From Montifringilla adamsi (Eukaryota; Chordata; Aves; Passeriformes; Passeridae), in assembly GCA_017590115.1 (NCBI GenBank), contig JAGGNK010012892.1, positions 2,396,351-2,460,350 on the forward strand: a stretch of DNA of 64,000 bases. Direction: 5' to 3'. A program made the translations under genes and the position numbers. Of this stretch, positions 39,901-50,475 are shown piece after piece. The first letter of the stretch is position 1; each line of letters begins with the position of its first letter. The notes beneath the pieces are model-generated. The model worked only from the letters and a program-made list of their open reading frames with translations, was not told where the DNA came from and ran no database searches.

Positions 39901-42900
39901 GGTAATTTTTTACAGTAAAACTCTGGCAAGGCCCTGTTTGCTAATGCTGTGCTTATTTGTGCACTCATTTATCTCTTAAAACAGAGTTTTGGTTTTTATA
40001 CATTGATCTTGAAGTACTGAGCACATTTGGTCTTATTCTAGTGGAAATAAAATTTTGACCAGTTTCATTGGTAGTGCAGCAAATACAAATTTCCTCCCCC
40101 GGAAGAAAATTAAATGCTCCACATTGTCACAGCTTCACTTTAGCTGACTTTCCTCCAAGAAAATCAGCTGATAGAATTATTATTACTGTATGCCTAAGCT
40201 TGGTCCCTTCACTAAGATAAGTGAATAGTTCTCATTTTATTCCTTTAAACCATTGCTTTTCCAAAATACTTTATAAAATCTTGGTGACTCCTTATCACTT
40301 AATACCTTTTTCTGTGGTTTTTGCACACTTGTAATTTTCACATAAGGGATGTTGGTTTTTAACACTTTGGGGTTTTTTTTTTCCAGTCTTATTGGTGGAT
40401 CTCAGTATATGGCTGCTCTTTATAAAATGCAGAAGAATTACCAGAGTTTCTGTGGATCAGGTTATTTGTCAGATCCAAGGCTTGTAGCAAATGGATTCCA
40501 GATAAAAGTGATAGAAGGTATGATGGTTTTAAAATCTATTAGTTGCATTGGAGCTTGCTTCCTATGATTTAATGATGTAAATTATTGTTAATGTGGATCA
40601 TGTTATTCTGCATCACCTTGTCTTTTAAAGCACTAGCATTCTGTTTCCCTAACATTGAGATTTTATTTCTTGGCAAAGAATGTAATCTTCCACATGGAAC
40701 ACTGAGTATTGGAAACTGATGACTGAAGAGAAGACTTTAATAGTATTTCAAAGAATGCTCTGAAATGCATGTTTTCCTCACTTCTTTCTTCTTTTCTCAA
40801 AATACTTAATGCCCATATCCTTAATTGCCATTCTGATATAATTTAGATTAAACTGATAGGAATTCCTGAGCCCAGGCACCTTCTGCAAGTATGTGCTTTA
40901 GCTGACCTAATCCTGTACTGCTGAGAAATTGAGGTAGTTCAGTAAGGAGCTGGATCCTGGTTAATGACATACTTTTCTATTAAAATTGTAACCCAGAGCC
41001 CAAAGGGGCCAGCAAAGAGATGGTCAAAGGATCACCACACCTTTTCTCAGAGTTTGATCTGAATACATTTTGAAGGATTATATTTTCAGTACCTCTGTTG
41101 ATCACAGAAAAATGCATTTTATATAAGACTTTTTTACTTTATCAAGAAAGCTCAAAGGTCTTTACATCTTTCTGAAGAATGCTTTCTAGGGATGCATTGG
41201 AAACACAGGGGTGACCCAGTGGAAGTTCTGGAGGTCACGAATTCTATAGCAGAATTCCAAGAAAAGCAAGCGTCTTTGGGGGTAGCACCTAGCTGACAGC
41301 TCAGGGAAAAGATTGGCCATAAGAGCTGTTAGAAATGCTATAGCTTTGTGTGTTACAGATCCCCACATATGTACAGTGATGACAGATGTACTGTAACATA
41401 TGGGATCTTTTAAGGGTAGATACAAAAAAGGGATGTAGACCAACTCCTTCACTCAGAGGCTGGCTCTTGTGAAGAACAGAGCCAAAGCTGTTTTCTTTAC
41501 TGGATCATGCACAGCAAAACCAGAGAAACTTCCTTCTGACTGACTAAATCTCTACATAAATACTAACACCTTAGTAGAAGAGATGTTGATATTAATCTTG
41601 ATAATAATCCTGGAGTGAATGATTAGGAAAATAACACATGTACTGTAAGAGGCTGCTCTTACGTGGTTTACTCAGACAAGCAAATCAAAAGCTGAGGAGG
41701 TCTGTGATGGGTCCTTAGGCAGGTATGGGAGAGAGGGATTGTGGCTTAGCACTTTTGCTCACCAACCTTTTTTTTTTTTTACCTACTGATATTCTAAGTT
41801 TGCTCAAAATCTAATTAATTTTGGTTACTAGACGTGAATAAATTGAATGTGAAAATTTGAAGACAAATCATTTTTCATGAGTCTTGTCAGTCATCTTCAT
41901 AAGCTTCTGCTGATGACATTATAGCAGTTTATATACTGTATATATACTGTATATTTATATACAGCCTTTTTAATTAAATGAGCATGGCACTGTAGATTAA
42001 GGTAGAAATAGCAGCAAACAAATGGAATATCTTTCTTCCCGGCTTTTTTCCAACTGACCCAAGGATTTCTTCTTAATCAGTTCCTCCTCTTTTTCTTAAA
42101 CTTGTACCTGTAATACACTATCTTCTACAAATACTTATTAGAGTTGATTTTTAGACACAAAGGTATTAATTTTTAACATTCCTAATGTGTCCTTCTCTGG
42201 GAATTTCACTATGAAGTTTAAGGTTATTTAATTCATGGATTCTTGTATAATCTTTACAGAAAGGGACCTGCATACCAGGAGTGATTTGTCCCACTCAGAC
42301 CTGAATATTCTGTAGGATCTCTCAGCTCTGAAAGAATAGTTTGTTTCATAAAACATCTTTCACAATCCTATAGAAACATTACTTTTTTTCACTGTCTGTA
42401 TTCAATGTCTGTTTTTGTGGGGATTTTGAAATTCAGACACATCCTGAAAGAGAAACATCCTGATATTGTTGAACTAGAATTTCCTTCAGAAAAGTTATGT
42501 TTCTTCAGGATATATTGTCAGGTTTTTGATCCAGAGGTTCCTACTTTGCATGGTGGATGATGCTTGCTGTGGAGAGGTCCTGGAGTGGAAATGTGCCATT
42601 AACCCATGGTAACTGGAGAGTTTCTCCTTAGCAGCATCCATAGGAGCACACCAAAATCCCATTCTCTGTGCATACATTTGTAACTAATTTTTTCCTAACT
42701 TTTTGGATTAATTAGATCAGTCCTCGTATTTGCTGTTTCTCAGCTGAACTGAACTATGAGCTCTTTCTCTCTGTCAGGGTCATATTCAGCAGCAGCATAT
42801 TCAGAATTCTATGTTTTCTCTGGGACTTCAGCCCTGATATGGTCATAACAGATATTCCTTTCTGTCTGCTGATTGATTTCTCATTAATAGACACTTACTA

Positions 42901-45900
42901 GCACTTGTTAATATGCATGGCTTCCTTTTTCATCCTGAGTGAAGAGTTTTATTTTCTGTAGTAGAAAGTTTACTTTCTCTGCCAGAGAGATCCTCTTATG
43001 TCTCAAATAAATTTGCTGATTGATTAATTGATTGATTTCTTAAGATTTGAATTTCAATGTGCAAGTGGTATTTCTAGTAATTCCTTTTTGCAAAATAACA
43101 AGCCTTTCTGTTGATCTATGCAAATAAGTCTGTGATGCCATCATAGCTCTAAGATACCTCCCAAAACAAGAGCAAAGGAAATTTAGCTGCTTCAATTTGG
43201 CATTCAGAAGTTTTAGTCATAGAAGAGGCTTTCCTTGACCCGTGGTGGTTTCTTAAGAGGACTGTCAGTTTAGTAGGTTACACTGATTATGTGTTCAAAT
43301 CTCTACAGTTACTCTTCTACCAAATAAGAGAAGGACCCAGAGTATTGTTGCTCATTACCATGTATTAAGTCTACTCGTAATACCCAGATGCTAATTTGGA
43401 ACACTGGACCTCTTGTCTTTGGTATTGTGCACCCCACTTGGACAGTTTCCTAGATGACTATGGATGCCTTAAGTTTTAGCTTTCATATTTTTCAGATTCT
43501 GTACTGCCTTAGTGTGTAACTCTGATCTTCATATAAAGTATGAGCAAGTTCTCCTCACAGTTTAGTCAGACTAAACAATCCTTTTCCAGCCTGAGAACCA
43601 AGGACACCATTGCAGCTTTGGGCCCAAAAAGTACAAACAACAGTGAATTGAGGAGAGCAATCTGGGAGGATGGGACTTCATAGCTGAAGCTGTAATTGGA
43701 CAAATAACCCCAATTTGTAAATGGATCAAAACTTACAAAAGTGTGAATACTCATGACTGGTCATCTATCTTGGGTCCATCTTGGGTAGAGGCACAGCCAG
43801 ACTCTTGTACTGCCCAAGGTGTATCCTTTGAAGGTCTTTTAATAAATTCCTACTTTATTCCTTTAACACTGTCTAGCCTCTTCCAGGTAGCCTCTCTATG
43901 CATCACTATAATGATTTAAATTTAAATATAGGACTGTAGGTTTATTCCTTATTTGCTTGTAGTGTTGGGGTGTTTTGCAGACTGACTGCTTATTTATTAA
44001 AAAAAAGCCCTGAGCAGCTGCCTTAATTTGGAAGGTGACCAGTAATTCCTGTGTTGCATTAGGTTTGCATCTCAACTGATGTTTTTTAAAAATGCTTCTT
44101 TGCAGTTCAGAATCTTAGGTTCTGGTAACCTGTGGCACAGAGGGATTTTTAGTGAAGATTTTCATTCTTATGGTTTCTTACATGAAAAACAACCCACCCA
44201 GAAAATATTAATTTTTCCTTATTTGGGTGACATGTTAGGGGCAGTGTCATTCATAGGATAAAAAATTACTCATTCATTAATCTTGCATTAATCTTGGGAT
44301 TAATACTCAGAAATTGAATCTTATTTCTTTGCAGTGCTTGGAATTCATAGAAATACAGCTCTGTTCTTTAATGGCCAATACACATTAGCTAGTGGGGTGG
44401 TTCTGATCTTTATTTACTTTCATAATTTACCAGGAGTCTTTCTCACAGGCCTTGCTCTGAACCCCATGGCACCATGTGGCACTTGGTACACTACTCCTGG
44501 TAGGTTTTTGAAAGGTCTAATTAGCTGTTGACTTCCTGAAAAGAACTCAGTTCCACATGAGTTTTGTTCTTGTTCTGCCATTTTGGTGGGAAAACTCCTT
44601 AAATGTCTGTATTTTCACAAATGCACCTTTGGATGTTAATTTTTGCAAGAGTGTGGGAGTTGAAGGCCTTGCTTGCCTGTTGTTTCATTTGAGGATAAGT
44701 CTGCCTCTTGATTGTGTTCTTGCTAGAAGACAGAAAGGAAATCTACCTTTACTCTCTTCAGAGACTCTATATGACTGCAGCCAGAGTTGTTCTGAGTATC
44801 CTAGATTTTAGAAGTGTCCCATCTGCCTCATGTTTTTGGTAGGCTAAGATCTTTGTATTGTCTCCCTGTTTCTCTTAATATTAACTGCTCATCAGTCTAA
44901 GGAGTTTTCAACTAGATTTTTCTCTGGATAGCTCACAGTGAAAAACATGTTGTGAAATAGCCAAGAAAATACTTCTTGCTGTCAGTGTGTCAGTTAAGCA
45001 AAATCAATGGTTTCTTTGTGGAATGTGCCAGTTGTTGTAATTTGCAAAGCTGTGACGCTGAGCTCCAGTCTGTCTTCCACTGCCCTCCCACCCCCTCATG
45101 TTCTGGCCTTACTGAGGCTTCAAGTGATGCTACCTTTGGGAGAGCAGTCTGTTTGCTTTTACTTAATAAAGCAAATTACTTAATACTCAGTGTTCTGGGA
45201 CCTGCCAGGCATTTGTTTGCTCACAGTGACCCCTACGTGCAGGGAACACTTCAAGAAGTAAGATGGATTACTTTCTGTCCAGTTCTCCTTAAGATGTGTT
45301 TATTATATGTGCCTTCACTGCACATCTGTCTGTTTGCCTTTGGGAAAGGCCTAGAGAGAGATGGGAATTCTTGGCTGGAGAGGAACTGAGACCAAGGAAC
45401 ACACCTTAGCTGGTATTGTATCAATGCTGGGTCTTGGGCCATGCTCCAAGGCAGGCTTTTAGGGTAAAATTGTCTGCCCCATGTAGTCAGCATGAGTATG
45501 TCCAAAGAATGTGCTTATAAGGCCTCAAAGAGCAGTAATAGGTAAATAACCCATTGTTCTTGGTGGTATAGGCTGCCTCAGCTCTTGTAATCCACTAGTG
45601 GAAAACCATGCTGCAATTTAATTTCAGTTTGATTTTGACCATAGACTGGGAGATAGACAGTGTTATAGTGTCACCTAATCCAGGTGGCAGCTGGAAGGGA
45701 GCAGTTTTTCCTGGCCATCAAGAAGGAATTATCCAAAGATGATTGTAAATGCTTTGTTTGGAAGGAGAAAGGGGAAATTTGTAACAATGAGAAATCCACA
45801 TTTTTACTCATTTGAAAGCTAGTTTATTTGTTCATGGAAACACTTTCCTTGGAAGTTGCAAAGTATTTCAGAGAAACTACTATGGCAACTGTTTGAGAAC

Positions 45901-48900
45901 TGCTGTTTGAATACTCAAAAATCCTAATATATATTTTGTCAGAAATTTACAAGTACACTGAGGCTTGGACATCTGCTTCTATCATCAAGTGTGGCCAATA
46001 TCAGAGTTCCTGCAGAGGCTTGCAGATAAATACTTGTTAATCAGCATGCAGTGGGGCTACTTTGCAGTTTAAAGAATGTTAGCAGAAAAGGAGAGTGACA
46101 CACAAACAGAAATACCAAAGAAATAAACCTCCCTTAGCCAGGGTTTGTATTGTTTGTTCTTATGTTAAACTTTCAAGCCCACTTTGACTTTCAGATGGGA
46201 GAGGAAAATGGTGAAGTCAAATCTGGCTGTCAAAATTTGCAGATGGAACAATGGCTATTGGTGAAGCTGAGGAGTATATGAGGAAATGTTTTGCAAATTC
46301 AGAACCTCACTGTTATAACTTTAAAAGGAAGCACAGGAAATACACGTTTTTAAACTGAATGTCTAAATACCTGAAACTTTAAAAATTTTGTGTCCTGTCT
46401 TGGGCAGCAAATAGAGGGCTAATTATTAAAAGGTTTTCAAATAGACTAAGTCTTAATTTTAGAGAGAAAGCAGCATAGTCAAATGGTCTGGAATAGTTCC
46501 TCAAATCTAATCTGTAATTAAATCAAAAATAAGACAAAAATTAAAAGAAAAGAGCTGAAGGAGATATTAAAAAGAGATTTTATCTTTTCCTCCTGTCCCT
46601 TACTGACAGGCTTGCTCATGGGGAAATATTCACATAGAGTACATCATCTTTTCTCGCCTTTATATCTGGGAAACTTTCATATAATTTAACATTTTGCTTT
46701 AAGCTGAATCTGAATACAGGCTTTACAGTATTATAGAAAAATATGTCTCTGCTTCCTGGCTGCAATTAGGGAAAAGCAGCTTGAAAAAGAGAAGGAAGAC
46801 AATGCTGGGTGAAAAATGAAATAAAGTTTCAGATGTAAAGCAGTGTTTAATACATAGCTGGAAGAAGGTTATGTGATTTTTGGGGGGAGGGGGTATGAGG
46901 GGCTGTTCCCTATATCAGATTCCCACTGGTCAAAGTATCTCATGCCATGAAGCTTAAAAAGGCCCAAGAGCATTATTTACCCCGTGACACACCCATATTT
47001 AGGGAAAGTTTCAACCTGCACAGTTATCCTGATCATCTTATTTAATGACTGTCAGATAGTGCCAGGACATGGACAACTCGGCTTCATTCTACCAGCTAAT
47101 GAAAGTGCATCATGCTGACTTATGATGTATATATATTTTCTCTCACTAATGAAATATTTCATGTTTTTGTTTGGATTACGAGCAGGAATTATCTCTTCTG
47201 AGAGTTTGGAGCAATCTATTTGTCTCCAGCTCTTCTGACTTTACAGAAACCATTTATGGCTTGAGCTGAAGGTAATTTATCCTACCTGGACCATTACATG
47301 AGAGTGGGTTTATTTTCATTAGTAATTCAGTTTTTCTATGTCTGTGCCAAAGTTTACATTTGCTAGACTTGTAGGGGAGGAAAAGGGAAGGTAGCTGTGC
47401 AGGTTGGGCTGAGGTTTCTGTGCACACAACATGAATGAGAGGATAGTCTGAATGAGAATATGTGAGCCTGGCCACCAGCGAACTTGCTTCTAACTGGCAG
47501 TGGAAAAAGCTGCTGTACCAGAACAACTTCAATAAATTTTTCTTTCCTGAAGTGTGAACAAGAAGGGAAATCACACAGACCTCAACGCTTGAATAGATAC
47601 TCTGTTAGAAAGGCTGTTTAATTTTTTATTCATCATTCCTACTCAGAGTGTTACTTGCTCCAGCAGTGATACCATATGAATGATAATATAAAGTTAGTCA
47701 CAGAGCCTCTATAGTTTTGTGGGTTTGAATTTTTCCTCAGATGTGGTAGGAGAAAAAACTGCTTTTTATTTCAGTAGAATCCAAATTTATTATGATAACA
47801 TTTGAACTCTACAGATGTTTAAACCACTTACATAGGAAATAGTGCCAACACTGTTTTAATTTTTTTCAAACTAAATTGTGTTTTATTGCTAGCTTCAACT
47901 TTAATTTTATGTATGTTTAATTAAAGTCACAGAAGCTTTAATTAAAGCTGTACTCAATACTAGGAATGTTGCAAATGTTTTAAGCATTAAACAGTGCCAG
48001 CTAGGATTTGGATTAATGTAAGCTGAGACATTTGTGATATGAATAAACACACATCATCATAATGAAACATTGTGCAAATAAATGCTTTTCATTCCAAGGG
48101 AGGAACAAAAAAGTTTCCTAATTGTGTTGGACTAAAGTACTAAATTACTTTGCATCAGTTTAATTTTCTGTGAATTGCTATAGAATAGAAATCAAAGCAG
48201 TGCATGAATTACTGTTTTGTTTTTGTATTTTCAGGTGTTTCGGCTACAGAAAGTCATCTGGAAATAGAAGGGATGGCAAATTGTCTGCCATATTATGGAA
48301 TTTCTGATTTGAAAGAAATTCTGAATGCAGTAATTAAGAGAAATGCAAAGGAAGTATATGAATGTAGGCCTCTCAAAGTGATAAATTACTTGGAGGTGAG
48401 ACAGAAGCTTTCTTTTAGTATTAGCCAGATAAACTTGTAATAATTCCTGAAAGAGCTTGAAAATCTTTCTTCAGCTTTGTGTTTTAATTAATTCCATTGT
48501 GTTCTAAACAGAAGTTACTCTTGAAAAAGAGAGTCCTCTATCCTCTCTGGGTTGTGTATTCCTTACCAAAATATTTCCGTCAGATATACCCAAAAACAGT
48601 CACCCAGTGTGATATAACACATGCCAAAAGGTGATTTTCACGAAGTGTTTCCACTGTAAGACACTTTTCAAGCTGGAAAGGCATTTCTCCATGTTAGGAT
48701 ACAAAACTGCCACGGAATGGCAGTAACTCCTGTTAATGTTTTCTGTGCAAATAAATAAATTGTGCATCCAGAGACAATAATGGCATGAAGTTTCAGAGAT
48801 AACTAATAGATGTGGTACTAGTTAAAGCTGGAGTAACCAACAGCAATAGTAATCACTTCCTGTCTAGTTGTTTCACTAATTCTCTTCAATTCCAATTCTC

Positions 48901-50307
48901 TTCAACAAGGTTACCAAAGTATATGTAAAGTCTCTTTTTACTTGGGCATTTATAAGATACCTTCCTGAATTGGGTTACTTCAAACTGGGACCTAGGCACA
49001 TACTTACACAGGGTATGAGTTTCATCTTTTAAGCATTATTACACAAATCTTTCCCTGTCTTGTGAGGGTGATGAGCTGCCTTTGCAGCAAGTGATTCTGT
49101 TATGTACTACTGAACCACTCTCATGCACTCAGGAAAGAAGCTTAAAGAAGGGATAAGTTCAGTGGTGAGACAGCAATGGTTTGTAAAAAACCCCAGATAA
49201 CTATAAAAGCTGTTATTCAGAAATAAGCACTGAATTTTTTAACCATTCTGGGAGTGCCATTCATTGTCATGTTCAGAATCACAACTTTAATCATTCATTT
49301 CATGTTTAAGCAGGCAGCATGTCTGCAGCTTTTGCTGTCTGTAGATGGATGCAGAAGAAAGCACAGGTTGAAGCAGCAGCCTTACAGGGTATTAAACAGT
49401 CCACAGTGATCCTTTTTCCATTTGGAGGAGTGGGAGAAAATCTCAGACAAAGAAAATGAGATGATTTAGATGAAATAATTATGAATGGTGCTCAGGTTTG
49501 TACAGTATGAAGGGAGGCTGTATGCCACATACATTTCTGTCTAGGTGACGTCACTTAAGTAGAGAAGTCAGTGGCAGGAAGACCCATCTTGGAGGAGGAA
49601 ACAAAACTTTTTCAAGTTCCTTAGTTGTTTGAGGGTGGGTGCTTTAAGCAGTCACTTCTGCTTTCTAGTGTTAAGTAAATGCAATAAACCATAGTAAATA
49701 CAAATTAATCTGTGAAGTTTTGCTGTAGTATTTTTCAAATTGTACTTACTGACTGCTTGAATTAATTTATGATACTTCTAAAGTTTGTGGTGTGAAATGT
49801 GTCTTGTGAACTGGTAAACATGTACAGCTGATGCTGGTGACAAGAGGAAATAAGAAACACAAAACATCTTGCTAAAAGACATAACCAGGGGGCTGACTGT
49901 GCATGCCTCCATTTTAAAAATGTCATGAACTGACCAGTAAGAAATGGTTAAAGTTATATTTAGATTTCTGAGATTTGGAATATTTAGCAGCAGAGAAGGA
50001 TGACCTTTAAACAGTGAGTTTTTAATTCCTGTTTTCTGGTAGCCACAGGCTGATGTGCTAAAAAGTGGTACTTTAAAAACTATTGGGGTTTTGGTTTTGT
50101 TTTTCCTTTCCACAGGGAGAAGCAGTACGTTTAGCTCGGCAGCTGCCCTTACATTTGTCAAAAGAAGATGTGCAAAACACAATTTACAGGATGAAGCAAC
50201 AGCTTGGAAAGGAAAATAAAGGCTGCGTTCATGGTCGTCCTTTTTTTCATCACTTAACAGATATTCCAGAAGTTGACAAGCACAACTCCATGGAAATTAT
50301 TCAGTAA
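9839..50307 (+). CDS. PMS1: PMS1, MutL-homologue mismatch-repair protein (complete, 12 coding exons)
   Basis: Twelve exons totalling 2802 bases splice in frame to 933 residues (human PMS1 is 932). PMS1 pairs with MLH1 to form nuclear MutL-beta, an accessory mismatch-repair complex. The N-terminal GHKL ATPase shows motif I ([10 protein letters not shown], with E27 and N31 aligning to the catalytic and Mg-binding residues of E. coli MutL), motif II DNGSGI (56-61), motif [13 protein letters not shown] (91-100) and GTTVTV (140-145). A long polar, acidic linker spans about 330-560, an HMG box about 571-640 and the MutL C-terminal domain about 700-933. CVHGRP at 907-912 corresponds to the CPHGRP motif of PMS2, but I see no DQHA(X)2E(X)4E endonuclease motif, as is known for PMS1. 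The start ATG has a good CCACC context 15 bases after an acceptor. Confidence 0.98.
9971..13645 (+). other. PMS1: PMS1 intron after coding exon 1
   Basis: 3675 bases, AT-rich. It contains a (TA)n run at 12497-12517 and a short GACA run at about 11677-11693. No transposon family or embedded gene is recognised. Confidence 0.92.
12497..12517. repeat. (TA)n microsatellite
   Basis: About ten uninterrupted TA dinucleotides, flanked by imperfect TA-rich sequence. Likely polymorphic in length. Confidence 0.9.
13646..13828 (+). CDS. PMS1: PMS1 coding exon 2
   Basis: 61 codons, residues 45-105 ([16 protein letters not shown] to GSICSISE). It carries ATPase motifs II and III. The acceptor is TTTTTTTAG and the donor GTGAGC; phase 0 at both ends. 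Confidence 0.97.
13829..15765 (+). other. PMS1: PMS1 intron after coding exon 2
   Basis: 1937 bases. It holds a 137-codon open frame at 14530-14943 that matches nothing I recognise (see findings). No repeat family is recognised. Confidence 0.92.
15766..15868 (+). CDS. PMS1: PMS1 coding exon 3
   Basis: Residues 106-139 ([16 protein letters not shown] to KKPSHLGQ) plus one base of Gly140, so it ends in phase 1. Acceptor CTCTTCAG, donor GTAGGC. It is too short to stand out as an open frame and was found by homology to MutL proteins. Confidence 0.96.
15869..16979 (+). other. PMS1: PMS1 intron after coding exon 3
   Basis: 1111 bases, donor GTAGGC and acceptor TTCTTGCAG. Two open frames of under 90 codons show no domain. 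Nothing else is seen. Confidence 0.92.
16980..17143 (+). CDS. PMS1: PMS1 coding exon 4
   Basis: It completes Gly140 and runs to Lys194 ([19 protein letters not shown] to LTHNK). This is the last GHKL motif and the start of the transducer domain. Acceptor TTCTTGCAG, donor GTAATA. Confidence 0.97.
19823..19939 (+). mobile_element. CR1 retroposon 3' tail fragment
   Basis: It resembles the 3' end of CR1 LINEs in sense orientation: a GGTTGGATGGGG start, a CCCATGGC segment, GATGATCTGCAAGGTCC and the terminal CAACCCCAACCATTCTGTGA with an imperfect octamer tail. About 117 bases remain, so it is a 5'-truncated, long-dead copy. Confidence 0.8.
22556..22763 (-). mobile_element. CR1 retroposon 3' fragment (first of a pair)
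   Basis: Read on the plus strand it begins with the inverted CR1 tail (TAGAATCTTAGAATATCTTG) and the GTTGGAAGGGACCCACAGGG segment typical of the reverse complement of CR1 3' ends. It runs to GGGGGAAAGAACC, then stops abruptly at the tail of the next CR1 copy. About 208 bases. Confidence 0.85.
22765..23860 (-). mobile_element. CR1 LINE fragment with reverse-transcriptase remnant
   Basis: About 1.1 kb of CR1 in minus orientation, directly abutting another CR1. Its minus-strand frames carry decayed ORF2 sequence. At 23642-23436 an RT segment reads [18 protein letters not shown], and the catalytic FADD-type motif has become FAGN, so it is inactive. At 23372-23169 the frame ends in the typical YSALVRPH...WAPHYKKD...LECVQRS block. 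The 5' part of ORF2 and all of ORF1 are missing, the usual CR1 truncation. The exact 5' edge is approximate. Confidence 0.9.
28137..28253 (+). CDS. PMS1: PMS1 coding exon 5
   Basis: 39 codons, residues 195-233 ([14 protein letters not shown] to CCEYPE), phase 0 at both ends. Acceptor TTGTTTCAG, donor GTGAGT. It belongs to the transducer domain and follows an 11 kb intron. Confidence 0.96.
28254..31931 (+). other. PMS1: PMS1 intron after coding exon 5
   Basis: 3678 bases, AT-rich with a CT-rich run at about 29383-29398. A GC-richer patch at 31510-31700 is not assignable to a repeat by eye. No gene is seen. Confidence 0.9.
31932..32054 (+). CDS. PMS1: PMS1 coding exon 6
   Basis: 41 codons, residues 234-274 ([13 protein letters not shown] to [17 protein letters not shown]). 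The FIN(N/S)RPV segment is a hallmark of MutL transducer domains. Acceptor CATTGCAG, donor GTAACA. Confidence 0.97.
32055..33190 (+). other. PMS1: PMS1 intron after coding exon 6
   Basis: 1136 bases, donor GTAACA and acceptor CTATCTCTAG. No recognisable repeat or gene. Confidence 0.92.
33191..33334 (+). CDS. PMS1: PMS1 coding exon 7
   Basis: 48 codons, residues 275-322 ([11 protein letters not shown] to [17 protein letters not shown]). The DVNxTPDK motif of MutL proteins is clear and carries the transducer-domain lysine. Acceptor ATCTCTAG, donor GTAATT. It lies in a frame other than the longer open frame overlapping it. Confidence 0.96.
33335..34547 (+). other. PMS1: PMS1 intron after coding exon 7
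   Basis: 1213 bases, ending in a long polypyrimidine tract. A 14-base direct repeat (CTGGTTTAAGAAGT at 34247-34260 and 34270-34283) is a small local duplication. Nothing else is seen. Confidence 0.9.
34548..35443 (+). CDS. PMS1: PMS1 coding exon 8 (large linker exon)
   Basis: 896 bases, residues 323-620 plus two bases. It encodes the end of the ATPase module ([11 protein letters not shown]), then about 230 residues rich in Ser, Asn, Asp and Glu with little predicted fold, then the first two-thirds of the HMG box from about 571 ([12 protein letters not shown] to NLNEEEKQ). The acceptor follows a long T tract; donor GTAAGT. Sequence upstream of 34548 that is open in frame is intronic. Confidence 0.97.
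35444..39396 (+). other. PMS1: PMS1 intron after coding exon 8
   Basis: 3953 bases interrupting the HMG-box coding sequence in phase 2. It holds a short imperfect direct repeat at 36582-36605 and 36634-36655. No transposon or gene is recognised. Confidence 0.92.
39397..39852 (+). CDS. PMS1: PMS1 coding exon 9
   Basis: It completes residue 621, then encodes 622-772 ([13 protein letters not shown] to NPIVLTD) and two bases of Ser773. It finishes the HMG box, runs through a basic linker and starts the C-terminal dimerisation domain ([11 protein letters not shown]). Acceptor CTCCTTTAAG, donor GTATAG. Confidence 0.96.
39853..40386 (+). other. PMS1: PMS1 intron after coding exon 9
   Basis: 534 bases, the shortest PMS1 intron here, ending in a T-rich tract before TTCCAG. 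No other feature. Confidence 0.93.
40387..40517 (+). CDS. PMS1: PMS1 coding exon 10
   Basis: It completes Ser773, then encodes 774-816 ([14 protein letters not shown] to NGFQIKVIE) and one base of Gly817. The SDPRL(V/T)ANGF segment matches human PMS1. Acceptor TTTTTTTTCCAG, donor GTATGA. Confidence 0.96.
40518..48234 (+). other. PMS1: PMS1 intron after coding exon 10
   Basis: 7717 bases, AT-rich. It contains a TATATACTGTA tandem at about 41930-41962 and an unassigned 137-codon open frame at 44976-45389. No clear CR1 or other transposon is recognised despite its length. Confidence 0.9.
41930..41962. repeat. Short TATATACTGTA-type tandem repeat
   Basis: About two and a half imperfect copies of a 10-11 base AT-rich unit. 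A minor simple repeat. Confidence 0.7.
48235..48395 (+). CDS. PMS1: PMS1 coding exon 11
   Basis: It completes Gly817 and encodes 818-870 ([16 protein letters not shown] to VINYLE), ending in phase 0. It belongs to the C-terminal dimerisation domain. Acceptor TATTTTCAG, donor GTGAGA. Confidence 0.96.
48396..50115 (+). other. PMS1: PMS1 intron after coding exon 11
   Basis: 1720 bases, donor GTGAGA and acceptor CTTTCCACAG. No repeat or gene. The minus-strand frame at its right end is a shadow of exon 12. Confidence 0.92.
50116..50307 (+). CDS. PMS1: PMS1 coding exon 12 (terminal)
   Basis: 63 codons plus TAA, residues 871-933 ([16 protein letters not shown] to the [10 protein letters not shown] motif and a tail ending MEIIQ). 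The tail after HHLT is about nine residues longer than the human one as I recall it. Acceptor CTTTCCACAG. Confidence 0.97.
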   Translation, partial: GEAVRLARQLPLHLSKEDVQNTIYRMKQQLGKENKGCVHGRPFFHHLTDIPEVDKHNSMEIIQ

Positions 50308-50475
50308 ATGGAACATTTTGTTTGGGGTCATACTTCTCTTGCTTAATTTTGATCACTACTATGTAATTTCAGTATGTTTTGTGCAAAGTTTTTGTTTAAT
50401 GACTTTTCATTGTTACATGTTCACCTCCTAAAGACTTCATTTAAATAAAAATGCTATTTGAAAACTGAAAAAAAA
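50308..50475 (+). other. PMS1: PMS1 3' UTR (short)
   Basis: This lies between the TAA at 50305-50307 and the likely cleavage site just after the AATAAA at 50444-50449. It would be only about 160 bases. A second weaker signal (ATTAAA at 50518-50523) could extend it slightly. Confidence 0.7.
50444..50449 (+). terminator. PMS1: PMS1 polyadenylation signal AATAAA
   Basis: A canonical hexamer about 137 bases after the stop codon, in AT-rich sequence. It is the first one downstream of the gene. Confidence 0.75.

Noticed and set aside
49778..50182. 134-codon minus-strand open frame
   Set aside because: It is a shadow overlapping PMS1 coding exon 12 and its intron, without any recognisable domain.
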